In this document: piece by piece, positions 51,237-60,410 of the stretch
Numbering within the stretch: position 1 is the first letter of the stretch
How the letters are laid out: each line of letters opens with the position of its first letter
Assembly (NCBI GenBank): GCA_900544285.1
Contig: UQUT01000006.1
Span: 1 to 64,000, forward strand
Direction: 5' to 3'
DNA: 64,000 nucleotides
Source: an uncultured Eubacterium sp.
GTDB lineage: Bacteria > Bacillota > Clostridia > Oscillospirales > CAG-272
Made by a program: the position numbers and the translations under genes
Notes under the pieces: model-generated
Told to the model about the DNA's origin: nothing
What the model saw: only the letters and a program-made list of their open reading frames with translations
Database searches by the model: none

Positions 51237-52640
51237 ATGAAACTGATTTACAATGTTGAAGACAAACCGAAGTTCGGGCAAGTTATTGTGTTCGCGCTTC
51301 AGCAACTTCTTGCCATCCTTGCGGCAACGATAGCTGTTCCGGCAATCATCGGTCACGGTATGTCGCAGTCGGCTGCACTTTTCGGAGCGGGCGTAGGCAC
51401 AATCGTTTATCTGCTCTTTACAAAATTCAAGAGCCCCGTGTTCCTCGGCTCATCATTCGCATTCCTCGGCTCGATGGCAGCGGCTTTTGCAGGCGGCGTA
51501 TCTGCATCGGCAGGCTATCTCGGTCTCATCATAGGCGCGGCAATGGCAGGACTTGTTTATGTCATCATCGCAATAACGGTCAAGTTCGCTGGCGTTAACT
51601 GGCTTTCAAAGCTTATGCCTCCTGTTGTTGTAGGACCTACGGTTGCAATAATCGGTCTTTCTCTCGCAGGAAACGCAATCGGTGACGCTGTCGGCGGCGC
51701 GGCAAAGGACGCAAATGGCGCTTTCATAATGAACGCTCACTCGCTCGTATGCCTTGCATGCGGACTTGTAACACTCTTCGCGGTCATTATCGCGTCCGTA
51801 TTCGGAAAGAAAATGGCAAAGCTCATCCCCTTCATAATAGGTATAGTCGCAGGCTATGCGGTTGCGGCAATATTCACGGTAATCGGCAACACAGCAAACA
51901 TCGAAGCACTTAAAATAATCGACTTCAGCAAATTCGCAGACCTCAAATGGTACCCCGATTTCACATTCATCAAAGCATTCTCCGGCGATTATAACTTCGG
52001 TGACGGCAGCACGTTCTGGTCATACCTCGGAACAATCGCGGTTGCATACGTTCCCGTCGCATTCGTAGTATTCGCTGAGCACATTGCAGATCACGAAAAC
52101 CTTTCAAGCATAATCGGCAGAGACCTCCTCAAGGAGCCGGGACTTCACAGAACCCTCCTCGGCGACGGCGTCGGCTCAATCGCGGGCGCGCTCTTCGGCG
52201 GCTGCCCCAACACTACATACGGTGAGTCCGTCGGCTGCGTCGCAATCACGGGTAACGCTTCGGTCGTAACAATTCTCGCAACGGCAATCCTCTGCATAAT
52301 CGCGTCATTCTTCGCACCGTTCGTAACATTCCTTTCAACAATCCCCTCGTGCGTAATGGGCGGAGTCTGCATAACACTCTACGGCTTCATCGCGGTAAGC
52401 GGTCTTAAGATGATACAGACAGTCGACCTCGGCGATAACAGAAACCTCTTCGTCGTAGCTTCGATACTCATCGCAGGCGTCGGCGGAATGAAGCTCCTCT
52501 TCGGAAAAGTAACTCTGACAAGCGTCGCATGCGCACTCATCCTCGGTATCATAGTAAATGCGGTTGTTTCAAAGAAATCCGCAAAGAACACCGAAAGCAG
52601 CGAAAGCGAAGCCGAAAAGGTCACATCGGACGTCGAATAA
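51237..52640 (+). CDS. uraA: Uracil permease (NCS2 family)
   Basis: A 467-residue membrane transporter with about 12-14 helices. NCS2 motifs are visible: MPPVVVGPTVAIIGLSLAGN, FVVFAEHIADHENLSSIIGR with the conserved Glu-His, and GGCPNTTYGESVGCVAIT. It imports uracil by proton symport. Placement after pyrR and the leader fits control by UMP. The C-terminus is charged. A terminator follows. Confidence 0.94.
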   Translation: MKLIYNVEDKPKFGQVIVFALQQLLAILAATIAVPAIIGHGMSQSAALFGAGVGTIVYLLFTKFKSPVFLGSSFAFLGSMAAAFAGGVSASAGYLGLIIGAAMAGLVYVIIAITVKFAGVNWLSKLMPPVVVGPTVAIIGLSLAGNAIGDAVGGAAKDANGAFIMNAHSLVCLACGLVTLFAVIIASVFGKKMAKLIPFIIGIVAGYAVAAIFTVIGNTANIEALKIIDFSKFADLKWYPDFTFIKAFSGDYNFGDGSTFWSYLGTIAVAYVPVAFVVFAEHIADHENLSSIIGRDLLKEPGLHRTLLGDGVGSIAGALFGGCPNTTYGESVGCVAITGNASVVTILATAILCIIASFFAPFVTFLSTIPSCVMGGVCITLYGFIAVSGLKMIQTVDLGDNRNLFVVASILIAGVGGMKLLFGKVTLTSVACALILGIIVNAVVSKKSAKNTESSESEAEKVTSDVE

Positions 52641-52656
52641 AATCGGCATAAAATTC

Positions 52657-52683
52657 AAAACCTCCCGAAAGGGAGGTTTTTCT
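52657..52683 (+). terminator. Terminator of pyrR-uraA
   Basis: AAACCTCCC and GGGAGGTTTTT around GAAA, followed by TTCTTTT. Confidence 0.92.
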
Positions 52684-52696
52684 TTTGGAAAATAAC

Positions 52697-52730
52697 AAAA
52701 CAGAGATGAAAAAATCATCTCTGTTTTCTT
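52697..52730. terminator. Second hairpin, bidirectional type
   Basis: AACAGAGATGA and TCATCTCTGTT around AAAAA, then TTCTT. The stem is the same as in the 96-bp repeats at 28.9 kb. Confidence 0.75.
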
Positions 52731-52741
52731 AATTAAAAAAT

Positions 52742-52814
52742 ATGAACAATACAATTACCGAAGTTTCTTTTGCCTACTTTTCTTTTCAAAGAAAAGTATG
52801 GTCGAAGAAAAGTA
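52742..52814. repeat. Dispersed hairpin repeat, copy E (reverse)
   Basis: CAATTACCGAAGTTTCTTTT, then GCCTACTTTTCTTT / AAAGAAAAGTA. It is copy A read on the other strand, next to the stop of the solute-binding protein gene. Confidence 0.8.
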
Positions 52815-52816
52815 GG

Positions 52817-54400
52817 TTAGCCTTCAAGCTCTCTTATCAGTGCATCATACGCATTGATGTTAGTTTCAATACTTCTGACCTGCTTGTTTGCGTAACCGGA
52901 GAAACGGTTATCGGCGCTTTCAACCATGGATACGAGAACTGTATCAAAGCTGGAAGCAATGTTCCAGTTGTAGCCAGGGTCATAAATACGGGAGTCAAGG
53001 ATTATATCCATCATCTCGCCGTTTTCTTCGTCGCTCGTCCATACATACTTGCAGGAGTCAACAAATGCCTTACGGACTGTGTATCTGGAGTGAGCTGCAT
53101 AGAGCGTCCAGAAGTCACCGAGAACTTCCGTATCTGAGAACGATGTCGGAATTCCGTATGCGGGAAGGTGGTTATTTACATGGAGATAATATCTTTCCTG
53201 ATTTTCATCATAAAGCGGGAAAGGAAGAACACCTACCTCGAGATCCTCGACATCCTTGAATCTTACAAGCGCGTGAAGAACTTCTCCCATGAAGAGCAAC
53301 TTGCCGGCTTTGAGCGATTCCTGATATGTTGTGTAGCTTGCGTTCTGATATGAATCGTCCGCATAGAACTTGATAAGCTTATCAATAACTTCCGCACCCT
53401 TGCCGTCCGTAAGAGCGACCTTGAACTTTTCGGAGCTGTTCTTTGTTACGTATCTTTCGCCGCAACCGAAGAAGAAAGCACGATAGCTGAATGTGGAAGA
53501 TGAGAAACCGATTGTGTCGGAGTCTGCGGCGGTGCCGACTTTATAATCGTTGCTACCGTCGCCGTCGCGGAGGACTTTCTGGCTCATTTCGAGCATTTTG
53601 TCCATTGTCCACTTATGGTCTTTTACGAGCTGATAGATATCATCGTCAATGCCGCTGTTTTCGTAAACAGTTTTATTGAACGTGATAACCCATGTGCATT
53701 CCATTGCCTTGCGGGCAAAGTCGCCGATTATTGAATAGAGCTTACCGTCATAGCTGAGGTCATTTATATAGTTCTGATCCCACCAATCCTGCGTAAAGTC
53801 GATAGGAAGGCTGAGAACGTTGTAATAGCCTGTGCTCGTGAACGGCTTATCATACATCCATGTGTTTCCGACATACTTGCCGCCGCCGGAAGCAAAGTCT
53901 GCTGCATAACCGTCTTCGCCCTTATGGTCAACCCTTATCGTGCAGTTATAAAGCTCCTGCATGATCTTGTTTCTTTCGAAAACGGAGTCGTTATAGCTTT
54001 CGTTTGTGAGAGCCTCAACCCAGACCTCGTTTGTTGTATCGTATCCGTCGTTCTGATCGCATGACGCGATGAAGAATGTTCTGCCGCCGAAGTCAACGTT
54101 TTCTTTGCCGGGGAGCTTTGTCTTGCCGTCCCATTCAACAATGGGTTCTGCGCCGCCGGGAGTCGTTGTCGTGCCGGAGGGATTTGTGGTTGTCTCGCCG
54201 GAGGGCTCGGTCGTCGTCTGACCGGAGGGCTGTGTGGTTGTCTGACCCGAAGGATTGGTTGTTGTCCCGTTCGTGTTCGTCGTCGTTGTTTTGCCGCTTG
54301 TTGTGGTTGTTGACGAAGTATCGCCGCCACACGCAACTGCAAGCATAATAACGCCTGCGAGCATTGCCACAGCTAAGAGAAGTGTGATAATTCTCTTCAT
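52817..54400 (-). CDS. Extracellular solute-binding lipoprotein with Thr-rich linker
   Basis: A 527-residue lipoprotein. The signal peptide ends at LAVAC near residue 24. Residues 28-80 form a Thr/Pro/Gly-rich linker with NPSG/QPSG/EPSG repeats. The remaining ~440 residues look like a type-1 sugar-binding protein of an ABC importer (DQNYINDLSYDGKLYSIIGD; GVLPFPLYDENQERYYLHVN). No permease genes are adjacent, so it is orphaned here. It is monocistronic with AAGGAG before the ATG. Confidence 0.85.
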   Translation of the reverse strand: MKRIITLLLAVAMLAGVIMLAVACGGDTSSTTTTSGKTTTTNTNGTTTNPSGQTTTQPSGQTTTEPSGETTTNPSGTTTTPGGAEPIVEWDGKTKLPGKENVDFGGRTFFIASCDQNDGYDTTNEVWVEALTNESYNDSVFERNKIMQELYNCTIRVDHKGEDGYAADFASGGGKYVGNTWMYDKPFTSTGYYNVLSLPIDFTQDWWDQNYINDLSYDGKLYSIIGDFARKAMECTWVITFNKTVYENSGIDDDIYQLVKDHKWTMDKMLEMSQKVLRDGDGSNDYKVGTAADSDTIGFSSSTFSYRAFFFGCGERYVTKNSSEKFKVALTDGKGAEVIDKLIKFYADDSYQNASYTTYQESLKAGKLLFMGEVLHALVRFKDVEDLEVGVLPFPLYDENQERYYLHVNNHLPAYGIPTSFSDTEVLGDFWTLYAAHSRYTVRKAFVDSCKYVWTSDEENGEMMDIILDSRIYDPGYNWNIASSFDTVLVSMVESADNRFSGYANKQVRSIETNINAYDALIRELEG

Positions 54401-54590
54401 AGATATTATCTCCTTTTTAGATTTTTTTGTCGCTCAGAATAATCAAGTCGGTACTGATATTTTTTTCGATAGAGCGTTTATTATATTTTATCATTCCACT
54501 GTTATTTTGTCAATAGATATATCATTGATACGTAATAATTTTATATATATATAACAAAATAATACAATCATTTTTTTGCTTTTTGACAAT

Positions 54591-54624
54591 AAAAAACGGC
54601 GGGACTTTTCGTCCTGCCGTTTTC
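54591..54624 (-). terminator. Terminator of the Thr-linker lipoprotein, copy 1
   Basis: AAAACGGCGGGAC and GTCCTGCCGTTTT around TTTTC, with a T-run on the minus strand. Confidence 0.85.
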
Positions 54625-54640
54625 ATCCGGAATAATCCGA

Positions 54641-55699
54641 TTATTTCGCTGCGAGCTCCATCTTGCTCTTGAAAGTTTCGAGCTGTTCGATTGTGGAACC
54701 GAAGATGATATAGTCAACTTCAACAGTTGCGCCCTTCTTGATGTTTGCACGGGAATCGCACCATGTGGGAACTCTGCTGTGGTACTTTTCAGCACCGAGG
54801 AGGTTGAAGCGGAGACCTGCGCTTGCGCCGCCTACTGTTGACCAGTTAAGACCGTTGTATGCGTTTGTCGGTCCGTAGAGCTGAACCCAGTTTGTGAAGG
54901 AGGTAGCTACGCCGATGTCTTCGTTGTTGTTTCTGCCTGCGCCGTAAGCGTAAGAGGAAACCTGGCAACACTTGCCGACGTCATAGTAATAAACTGCCCA
55001 TTCTTCGGAGGGTGTGCATGTGAGCTTGTCGTCGCCTGCCTGCATATACATGTTGCTTACGCAGAATGTCGAGCCGAAAGAACCGTTGTTGCCCTTATAA
55101 CCAAAGCTGATCATGTTGTTGACAGTGTTGTTCTTTATACGGATCTTCATATACTGGTGCTTGCCTTCCCATGATGCGGGATTGCCGACATAGCTTTCGT
55201 TAACGGGATATCTTGCCCATGTGCCCCAGCCGGGGATAAGGTCTTCATAGTCAAGCTCGATTATGCTTTCGAAGCAGAGAGCGTAACCGTCGGAAGTGTC
55301 GTCTGTTGCATAATTCTTGTTGGCTGTGACCTTCCAGGAGTCCTCAAGGAACTCAACTGTGATGTAGTCTTTGTTGTATGTGAGGGCGCCAACGAGCCAT
55401 TCGTGAGATGTTTCGCCGTTGTCCTGAGCTGTTGTGTCCGTGCCGAAGTCGAAACGGGCAAACATGGGAAGAGTTGTTGTAACGAGGGCAGCGGAAGTTG
55501 TAGTTGTTTCCGTTGTTGTCGTTGTGGTTGTCTCTTCTGTGGTTGTGGTTGTTGTTGTGGGTGCTTCGGTTGTCGTCGAAGTCGTTGTTACGGGAGCTTC
55601 GGTTGTAGTTGTTGTTTCTTTTTCGCCGTTACAGCCGACAAGCCCTATAACGCCGACTACCATGATAGCGGCAATCAGAAGCGCAATAAGCTTTTTCAT
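54641..55699 (-). CDS. Thr-rich lipoprotein paralogue 1
   Basis: A 352-residue lipoprotein with lipobox GLVGC at residue 23, a linker of ~55 residues made almost only of Thr, Glu, Ala, Pro and Ser, then a ~265-residue beta-rich domain. The domain starts MFARFDFGTDTTAQDNGETS and ends VEVDYIIFGSTIEQLETFKS. It may bind carbohydrate at the cell surface; this is inferred from layout only. It is closely similar to the next gene upstream (55978), with its own terminator. Confidence 0.8.
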   Translation of the reverse strand: MKKLIALLIAAIMVVGVIGLVGCNGEKETTTTTEAPVTTTSTTTEAPTTTTTTTEETTTTTTTETTTTSAALVTTTLPMFARFDFGTDTTAQDNGETSHEWLVGALTYNKDYITVEFLEDSWKVTANKNYATDDTSDGYALCFESIIELDYEDLIPGWGTWARYPVNESYVGNPASWEGKHQYMKIRIKNNTVNNMISFGYKGNNGSFGSTFCVSNMYMQAGDDKLTCTPSEEWAVYYYDVGKCCQVSSYAYGAGRNNNEDIGVATSFTNWVQLYGPTNAYNGLNWSTVGGASAGLRFNLLGAEKYHSRVPTWCDSRANIKKGATVEVDYIIFGSTIEQLETFKSKMELAAK

Positions 55700-55930
55700 T
55701 GGTTCTTCTCCTTGCGTTTATTATTTTTTGCGGTACCCCGCATTATTTATAATTATATCATTGTTGATTAAATCTGTCAATCGAAAAGAGGAAATACTTT
55801 CTTTTTTTGAGCAAATCATCTAAAAATCCGCGCTCTTTTTTGTCATAATTAACTCAACCCTTTTGATTATTTTTATACTATCGCTTTGATTAAATTCTTT
55901 CATGAAACAAAAATATTTATACGCGGAAAC

Positions 55931-55960
55931 AAAAAACAACCTCCCGAAGGAGGTTGTTTA
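55931..55960 (-). terminator. Terminator of the Thr-linker lipoprotein, copy 2
   Basis: AACAACCTCC and GGAGGTTGTT around CGAA, with TTTTTTG on the minus strand. Confidence 0.88.
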
Positions 55961-55977
55961 ATTTCAACAAAATTCAA

Positions 55978-57069
55978 TTATTTTGTTGCAGCGAGCTCCA
56001 TCTTGCTCTGGAATGTGGAGAGCTGGTCAACTGTAGAACCGAATACGATGTAGTCAACTTCTATGCTGTTACCTCTCTTGATGTTGACACGAGAGTCACA
56101 CCAAAGACCAACTGTGTTGGCACGAGAGCCAATGTAGTACTCAGCGCCGAGAAGGTTGAAACGGAGACCTGTAGCGTTCTGTGTCCAGTTAAGACCGTTG
56201 CTACCACCCGTCTGAGCGTTTTTCTTGAGCCATTCAGAGTAGGACTTGCATTTGTCGGCTTCTCTACCAGCACCATAAGCATGAGAAGAAGCCTGGCAGC
56301 ACATAGGAACGTCATAGTAATAAACCTTCCACTCGTTGCTTTCCTTTTCAGCCGTAATCTTGTCGATACCGTCCTGGAGGTACATGTTGCTTACGTTTGT
56401 CGTTGTCGAGAAGCCGCCATTGCACTTGAACTGGAAGCTGATCATGTTGTTCTTTGTTGTGTTCTTTATACGGATCTTCATGTACTGATGCTTGCCTTCC
56501 CAGCTCTTACCGATGTAACCGGTCTGAGAAGGATAACGAGTCCATGTACCCCAACCGGATGTAAGGTCTACATCGAAGTCGAGAACGTTGATGTTTTCGA
56601 AGCAAAGTGCATAAGCGTTCGCGGGTGTTTCACCCTTGATGTAAGATTTAAGAGCATAAATCTTCCAAGAGTCTTCAAGGAACTCAACCTTGAGGTACTC
56701 TTCGTTGTATGTAAGGTTGTTTACGAGCCACTCATGAGATGTGTCGCCACTGTCCTGAGCGGTTGTATCCGTACCGAAGTCGAAACGAGCGAACATGGGA
56801 AGGGTTGTTGTAACCATAGCCGTTGTTGTTGTCGTTCCTGTTGTAGTTGTAGTTGTTGTTGTGGTTGTCGTTGTTGTGGTTGTCGTCGTTGTCGTAGCTT
56901 TCGCCGTTGTTGTCGTGGTTGTTGTCGATGCAGATGTTGTTGTCGCGGGCGTTGTTGTTACGGGAGCCTCGGTTGTAGTTGTTGTTTCTTTTTCGCCTTT
57001 ACAACCTACAAGACCTATAACACCAAAGACCATTACTGCCACGAGAAGAAGTGACAAAATTTTCTTCAT
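55978..57069 (-). CDS. Thr-rich lipoprotein paralogue 2
   Basis: A 363-residue paralogue of the 54641 gene, with the same lipobox (GLVGC), a longer Thr-rich linker (runs of up to 15 Thr) and the same domain (FARFDFGTDTTAQDSGDTSH; EVDYIVFGSTVDQLSTFQSK). Small inserts account for the rest of the length difference. The pair arose by tandem duplication. Function unknown; a cell-surface binding role is likely. Confidence 0.8.
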   Translation of the reverse strand: MKKILSLLLVAVMVFGVIGLVGCKGEKETTTTTEAPVTTTPATTTSASTTTTTTTAKATTTTTTTTTTTTTTTTTTTGTTTTTAMVTTTLPMFARFDFGTDTTAQDSGDTSHEWLVNNLTYNEEYLKVEFLEDSWKIYALKSYIKGETPANAYALCFENINVLDFDVDLTSGWGTWTRYPSQTGYIGKSWEGKHQYMKIRIKNTTKNNMISFQFKCNGGFSTTTNVSNMYLQDGIDKITAEKESNEWKVYYYDVPMCCQASSHAYGAGREADKCKSYSEWLKKNAQTGGSNGLNWTQNATGLRFNLLGAEYYIGSRANTVGLWCDSRVNIKRGNSIEVDYIVFGSTVDQLSTFQSKMELAATK

Positions 57070-57412
57070 GAAATAAATCTCCTTTTAATATATTAAAGAA
57101 TTTTGACCGCACCGAATATCGTCTGAAAAATACTCGATACTGTGTTTAGTGTTATTTTATCATCTCTTTGCGATTTTGTCAAGGGTTCTCCGCGAATTGT
57201 CCTTGAAATTCGGTCAATATTTTTGAAAAAAATCTGTTTTTTCAGGATAATATGACAAAATATAACCTTCTTTTTCACGCGTCGCGGAAAAAATTTTCCC
57301 CTTCTGCCCTTATATTCCTCGCAAAGCTGCGCAAACACCGTCCCCCGCTCTTCCTTTTTTATTATATTATATTACTGTCGCATTGTGAAAATTCCTCTTT
57401 TTCACAAACAAA
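57070..57412. other. Intergenic stretch without a recognisable gene
   Basis: About 340 bases between the Thr-rich paralogue and the terminator of the SpoIIQ-like gene. It is A/T-rich with scattered T-runs. I see no ORF with a ribosome-binding site and no clear RNA structure beyond the paralogue leader. Confidence 0.5.
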
Positions 57413-57436
57413 ACGGACGCCGTCGTCGGCATCCGC
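57413..57436 (-). terminator. Terminator of the SpoIIQ-like gene
   Basis: GCGGATGCCG and CGGCGTCCGT pair with one wobble, followed by TTTGTTTGTG on the minus strand. Confidence 0.75.
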
Positions 57437-57456
57437 TTGAGCTGTCTTATTCGTCC

Positions 57457-58149
57457 TTATTTGTCCTCAAAATCGGTAGAGGGATCCTTTTTGGCAACCT
57501 CAAAAAAGGAAAGCGGGTTCACCGTCGCACCGTCGACCCAAACTTCAAAATGCAGATGCGGATCCTCGGAAATTTCTATAAGCGACGTATCGCCTACATA
57601 GCCGATTGTGTCCCCCGTCCTGACCTTTGCTCCCGTGGCAAGCCCTTCGGGAATCTTCGTCGAAAGGTTTTTGTAAACGGTCTTGCAGCCCTCCGAATGG
57701 GTTATCTCAACGGTCTGACCCATCATCGGATCGGCTTCGATGAGCGTGACCGTGCCGTCCGCGGAGGCGGTCACGGCCGTGCCGACAGCAGCCTCAATAT
57801 CTATTCCGCCGTGAATACGGTAGTCCTCCATTGTCAGCGACCACACGGGAACGTCGCTCGAATAATCTTTGAGCATCGTTCCGCCGGCGACGGGAATGAG
57901 CATTTTGTCGGGCTTTGCAACGACGGGATTGTCACCCGGTTTTTCGGTTGTCTGAGGTGGCTCGGTCTGTTTCGGAGTCGTTGTCGTGACGGGCATCTGT
58001 GAGGTTGACGAGGTTCCGTCCTTGCCCGGCTTTGTCTTTTTGGACGACGAAAACGCTATGATTGTAATAGTGACCGTCGCCGCGAGGAGAATCGCAAGCG
58101 CGACCGCAAGTCCTCTGTTAAGCTGTCTTTTTCTCTGATTTTTATTCAT
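57457..58149 (-). CDS. SpoIIQ-like M23 peptidase
   Basis: A 230-residue protein with one N-terminal membrane helix (residues 13-32), a Thr/Pro linker and a LytM (M23) domain. The zinc motifs are present: HGGIDIEA (HxxxD) and HLHFEVW (HxH). This is the SpoIIQ layout, where the protein in the forespore membrane meets SpoIIIAH during engulfment; clostridial SpoIIQ keeps the metal site. A general cell-wall hydrolase is the alternative. Confidence 0.75.
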   Translation of the reverse strand: MNKNQRKRQLNRGLAVALAILLAATVTITIIAFSSSKKTKPGKDGTSSTSQMPVTTTTPKQTEPPQTTEKPGDNPVVAKPDKMLIPVAGGTMLKDYSSDVPVWSLTMEDYRIHGGIDIEAAVGTAVTASADGTVTLIEADPMMGQTVEITHSEGCKTVYKNLSTKIPEGLATGAKVRTGDTIGYVGDTSLIEISEDPHLHFEVWVDGATVNPLSFFEVAKKDPSTDFEDK

Positions 58150-58472
58150 ATGTTTTTGTTCCTTTCAGCCTTTCGGCAATAATCTGTGACGCTGATATTA
58201 TCGACCGAAAAACCTTGCGGTTATGCAGGAAATTCAAATTTATACAAATGTTTTTCATTGTTTTATTCAAATGTATATTTTTTGCACGTTCCGTTTTTAT
58301 CGCTTCACAAAGCAACAGGCTTTGAGGATTCGTTATAGTTTTTTCTCCAATGCGGAATGTGGCACACCACTTCGCTTTGCAAAGCAAACATTCGCGGAAT
58401 AAAACCGTCCTGCAGTTGCCCGCATGATAAAGACTTCTTGCTCTTTCCCGTCACTGCGGTTTTGCTCAATCA
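58150..58472. other. Intergenic stretch without a recognisable gene
   Basis: About 320 bases between the SpoIIQ-like gene and the clpX terminator. One 30-codon ORF on the minus strand (58425 down to 58333) has no ribosome-binding site. A TTTGCAAAGCAAA inverted repeat is visible near 58375. Nothing else is supported. Confidence 0.4.
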
Positions 58473-58504
58473 AAAACCGCCGCAGCAAACGCCACGACGG
58501 TTTT
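58473..58504 (-). terminator. Terminator of tig-clpP-clpX
   Basis: AAAACCGTCG and CGGCGGTTTTT pair around a ~12-base interior, just past the clpX stop, with T's on the minus strand. Confidence 0.7.
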
Positions 58505-58519
58505 ATACATTTGTTATAT

Positions 58520-59764
58520 TTATTTTTCCTCGAAAACAAGCTCGGGTTTTCCGCCGTTAAGCGTTTCCGCCGTGACGGTCACGGACTTGAGATTTTCCAT
58601 TGAAGGTATCTCATACATAATCGGAAGCATTATCTCCTCCATTATCGCGCGGAGACCTCTTGCGCCCGTTCCTCTTTCAATCGCGCGTTTCGCGATTCCG
58701 GAAATTGCGTCGTCCGTAAACGCTATGTCAACCCCGTCCATTCCGACGAGCTTTTTATACTGCTTGAGGATTGCGTTTTTCGGCTCGCGGAGAATTCTCG
58801 CAAGCGCAGCTTCGTCAAGCTCCGAGAGACTGACGATGACAGGCAACCTGCCGACAAGCTCCGGAATAAGCCCGTATTTTACAATATCGTGTGCCGTTAC
58901 GTCGCGAAGAAGTCCGCCGGCGGTCTTTTCCGATTTGCCCTTCAGCTCGCTGCCGAAGCCCACTCCGGACGTTCCCTTGCGCTTGTCTATAATCTTTTCA
59001 AGCCCGTCGAACGCGCCGCCGCAGATGAAAAGAATGTTTTCCGTATGAATCTGGATGAAATCCTGCCCGGGATGCTTTCTTCCTCCCTGCGGAGGAACGT
59101 TTGCCGTTGTCCCTTCGAGAATTTTCAGGAGCGCCTGCTGAACGCCCTCGCCCGAAACGTCACGGGTGATCGAGCGGTTTTCGCTCTTGCGGGAGATTTT
59201 ATCAATCTCGTCGATATAGATTATCCCCTTTTCCGCAAGCTCAACGTCGTAATCCGCTGCCTGAATGAGACGGAGAAGAATATTTTCAACGTCCTCTCCG
59301 ACGTATCCCGCTTCCGTCAGCGTTGTTGCGTCGGCGATTGCAAAAGGAACCTTCAGAGTTTTCGCAAGCGTCTGCGCAAGGAACGTCTTGCCGACGCCCG
59401 TCGGTCCGAGAAGAAGCACGTTGCTCTTCTGAATTTCAACGCTGTCGTCGTCCTTTCCCTTCTGCGATATTCTCTTATAATGATTATATACCGCAACGGA
59501 AAGCGCAATTTTCGCCTCGTCCTGCCCTATGACGTATTCGTCAAGGACAGCCTTTATCTCCTTCGGCTTCGGAAGCTCGGCAAGCTCCGTAAGCTCGCTG
59601 TCGCTTTCGGACGAATGATAATCGGCTATGAGCTGCTCGCAGGCGAAAACGCAATCGTCGCAGATATAAGTGCCGAGCGGCGACGGAATGAGAAATCCGA
59701 CCTGCTCCTCGCTTCGTCCGCAGAACGAGCAGCGGCGGAGCGATGTTCTTTTGTTGTCAGCCAT
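58520..59764 (-). CDS. clpX: ClpX unfoldase
   Basis: A 414-residue AAA+ ATPase that unfolds substrates for ClpP. The zinc-binding N-domain ([15 protein letters not shown], then [11 protein letters not shown]) is followed by Walker [19 protein letters not shown], Walker [12 protein letters not shown], and the pore and sensor elements. Length is normal. The start lies 17 bases after the clpP stop, in the same operon. Confidence 0.97.
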   Translation of the reverse strand: MADNKRTSLRRCSFCGRSEEQVGFLIPSPLGTYICDDCVFACEQLIADYHSSESDSELTELAELPKPKEIKAVLDEYVIGQDEAKIALSVAVYNHYKRISQKGKDDDSVEIQKSNVLLLGPTGVGKTFLAQTLAKTLKVPFAIADATTLTEAGYVGEDVENILLRLIQAADYDVELAEKGIIYIDEIDKISRKSENRSITRDVSGEGVQQALLKILEGTTANVPPQGGRKHPGQDFIQIHTENILFICGGAFDGLEKIIDKRKGTSGVGFGSELKGKSEKTAGGLLRDVTAHDIVKYGLIPELVGRLPVIVSLSELDEAALARILREPKNAILKQYKKLVGMDGVDIAFTDDAISGIAKRAIERGTGARGLRAIMEEIMLPIMYEIPSMENLKSVTVTAETLNGGKPELVFEEK

Positions 59765-59781
59765 GGGCTCTTTTCCTTTCG

Positions 59782-60366
59782 TCAGATGCGCTTGTCAATT
59801 ACCTTGTCGATAAGTCCGTAAGCCGCCGCCTCGTCCGCGCTGAGGAAATTGTCGCGCTCGGTGTCAATTTCAATCTGCTCCACGGGCTTGCCCGTTTCGC
59901 GCGCAAGAATTTCGTTGATACGACGTCTTATCTTGATTATGTGGTCGGCGTGGATTTTCATATCGCTTGCCTGACCCTGCATTCCGCCGAGCGGCTGATG
60001 GATCATAATCTCGCTGTTCGGGAGGGCAAATCTCTTGCCCTTTGCGCCCGCCGCAAGCAGAAACGCTCCCATGCTCGCCGCCATGCCGACGCAGATTGTC
60101 GATACGTCGCATTTGATATAATTCATCGTATCGAAAATCGCCATGCCCGCGGTGACAGAGCCGCCGGGGCTGTTGATATAGAGCGCGATGTCCTTTTCGG
60201 GATCCTGCGATTCGAGATGCAGAAGCTGCGCAACGACGAGGGATGCCGTCACGTCGTTCACCTCGTCGGAGAGGAAAACGATTCTGTCATTGAGCAGGCG
60301 GGAATAAATGTCATAAGAGCGTTCCCCCTTGCTCGTCTGTTCTATTACATAAGGTACGAGTGCCAT
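59782..60366 (-). CDS. clpP: ClpP protease subunit
   Basis: A 194-residue serine peptidase. Catalytic Ser in [14 protein letters not shown], His in [14 protein letters not shown] and Asp in the [18 protein letters not shown] region. It forms a 14-mer that works with ClpX and ClpC. AAAGGAG precedes the ATG. It lies between tig and clpX. Confidence 0.97.
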   Translation of the reverse strand: MALVPYVIEQTSKGERSYDIYSRLLNDRIVFLSDEVNDVTASLVVAQLLHLESQDPEKDIALYINSPGGSVTAGMAIFDTMNYIKCDVSTICVGMAASMGAFLLAAGAKGKRFALPNSEIMIHQPLGGMQGQASDMKIHADHIIKIRRRINEILARETGKPVEQIEIDTERDNFLSADEAAAYGLIDKVIDKRI

Positions 60367-60410
60367 AAAATATCTCCTTTCACTGCCTTCGGCTTTGCGG
60401 AGAAATTATC

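Noticed and set aside
55954..57054. 366-codon plus-strand frame opposite the Thr-rich paralogue
   Set aside because: It mirrors the Thr-rich linker as Cys/Val/Arg runs and shows no start site. It is a shadow of the lipoprotein gene.
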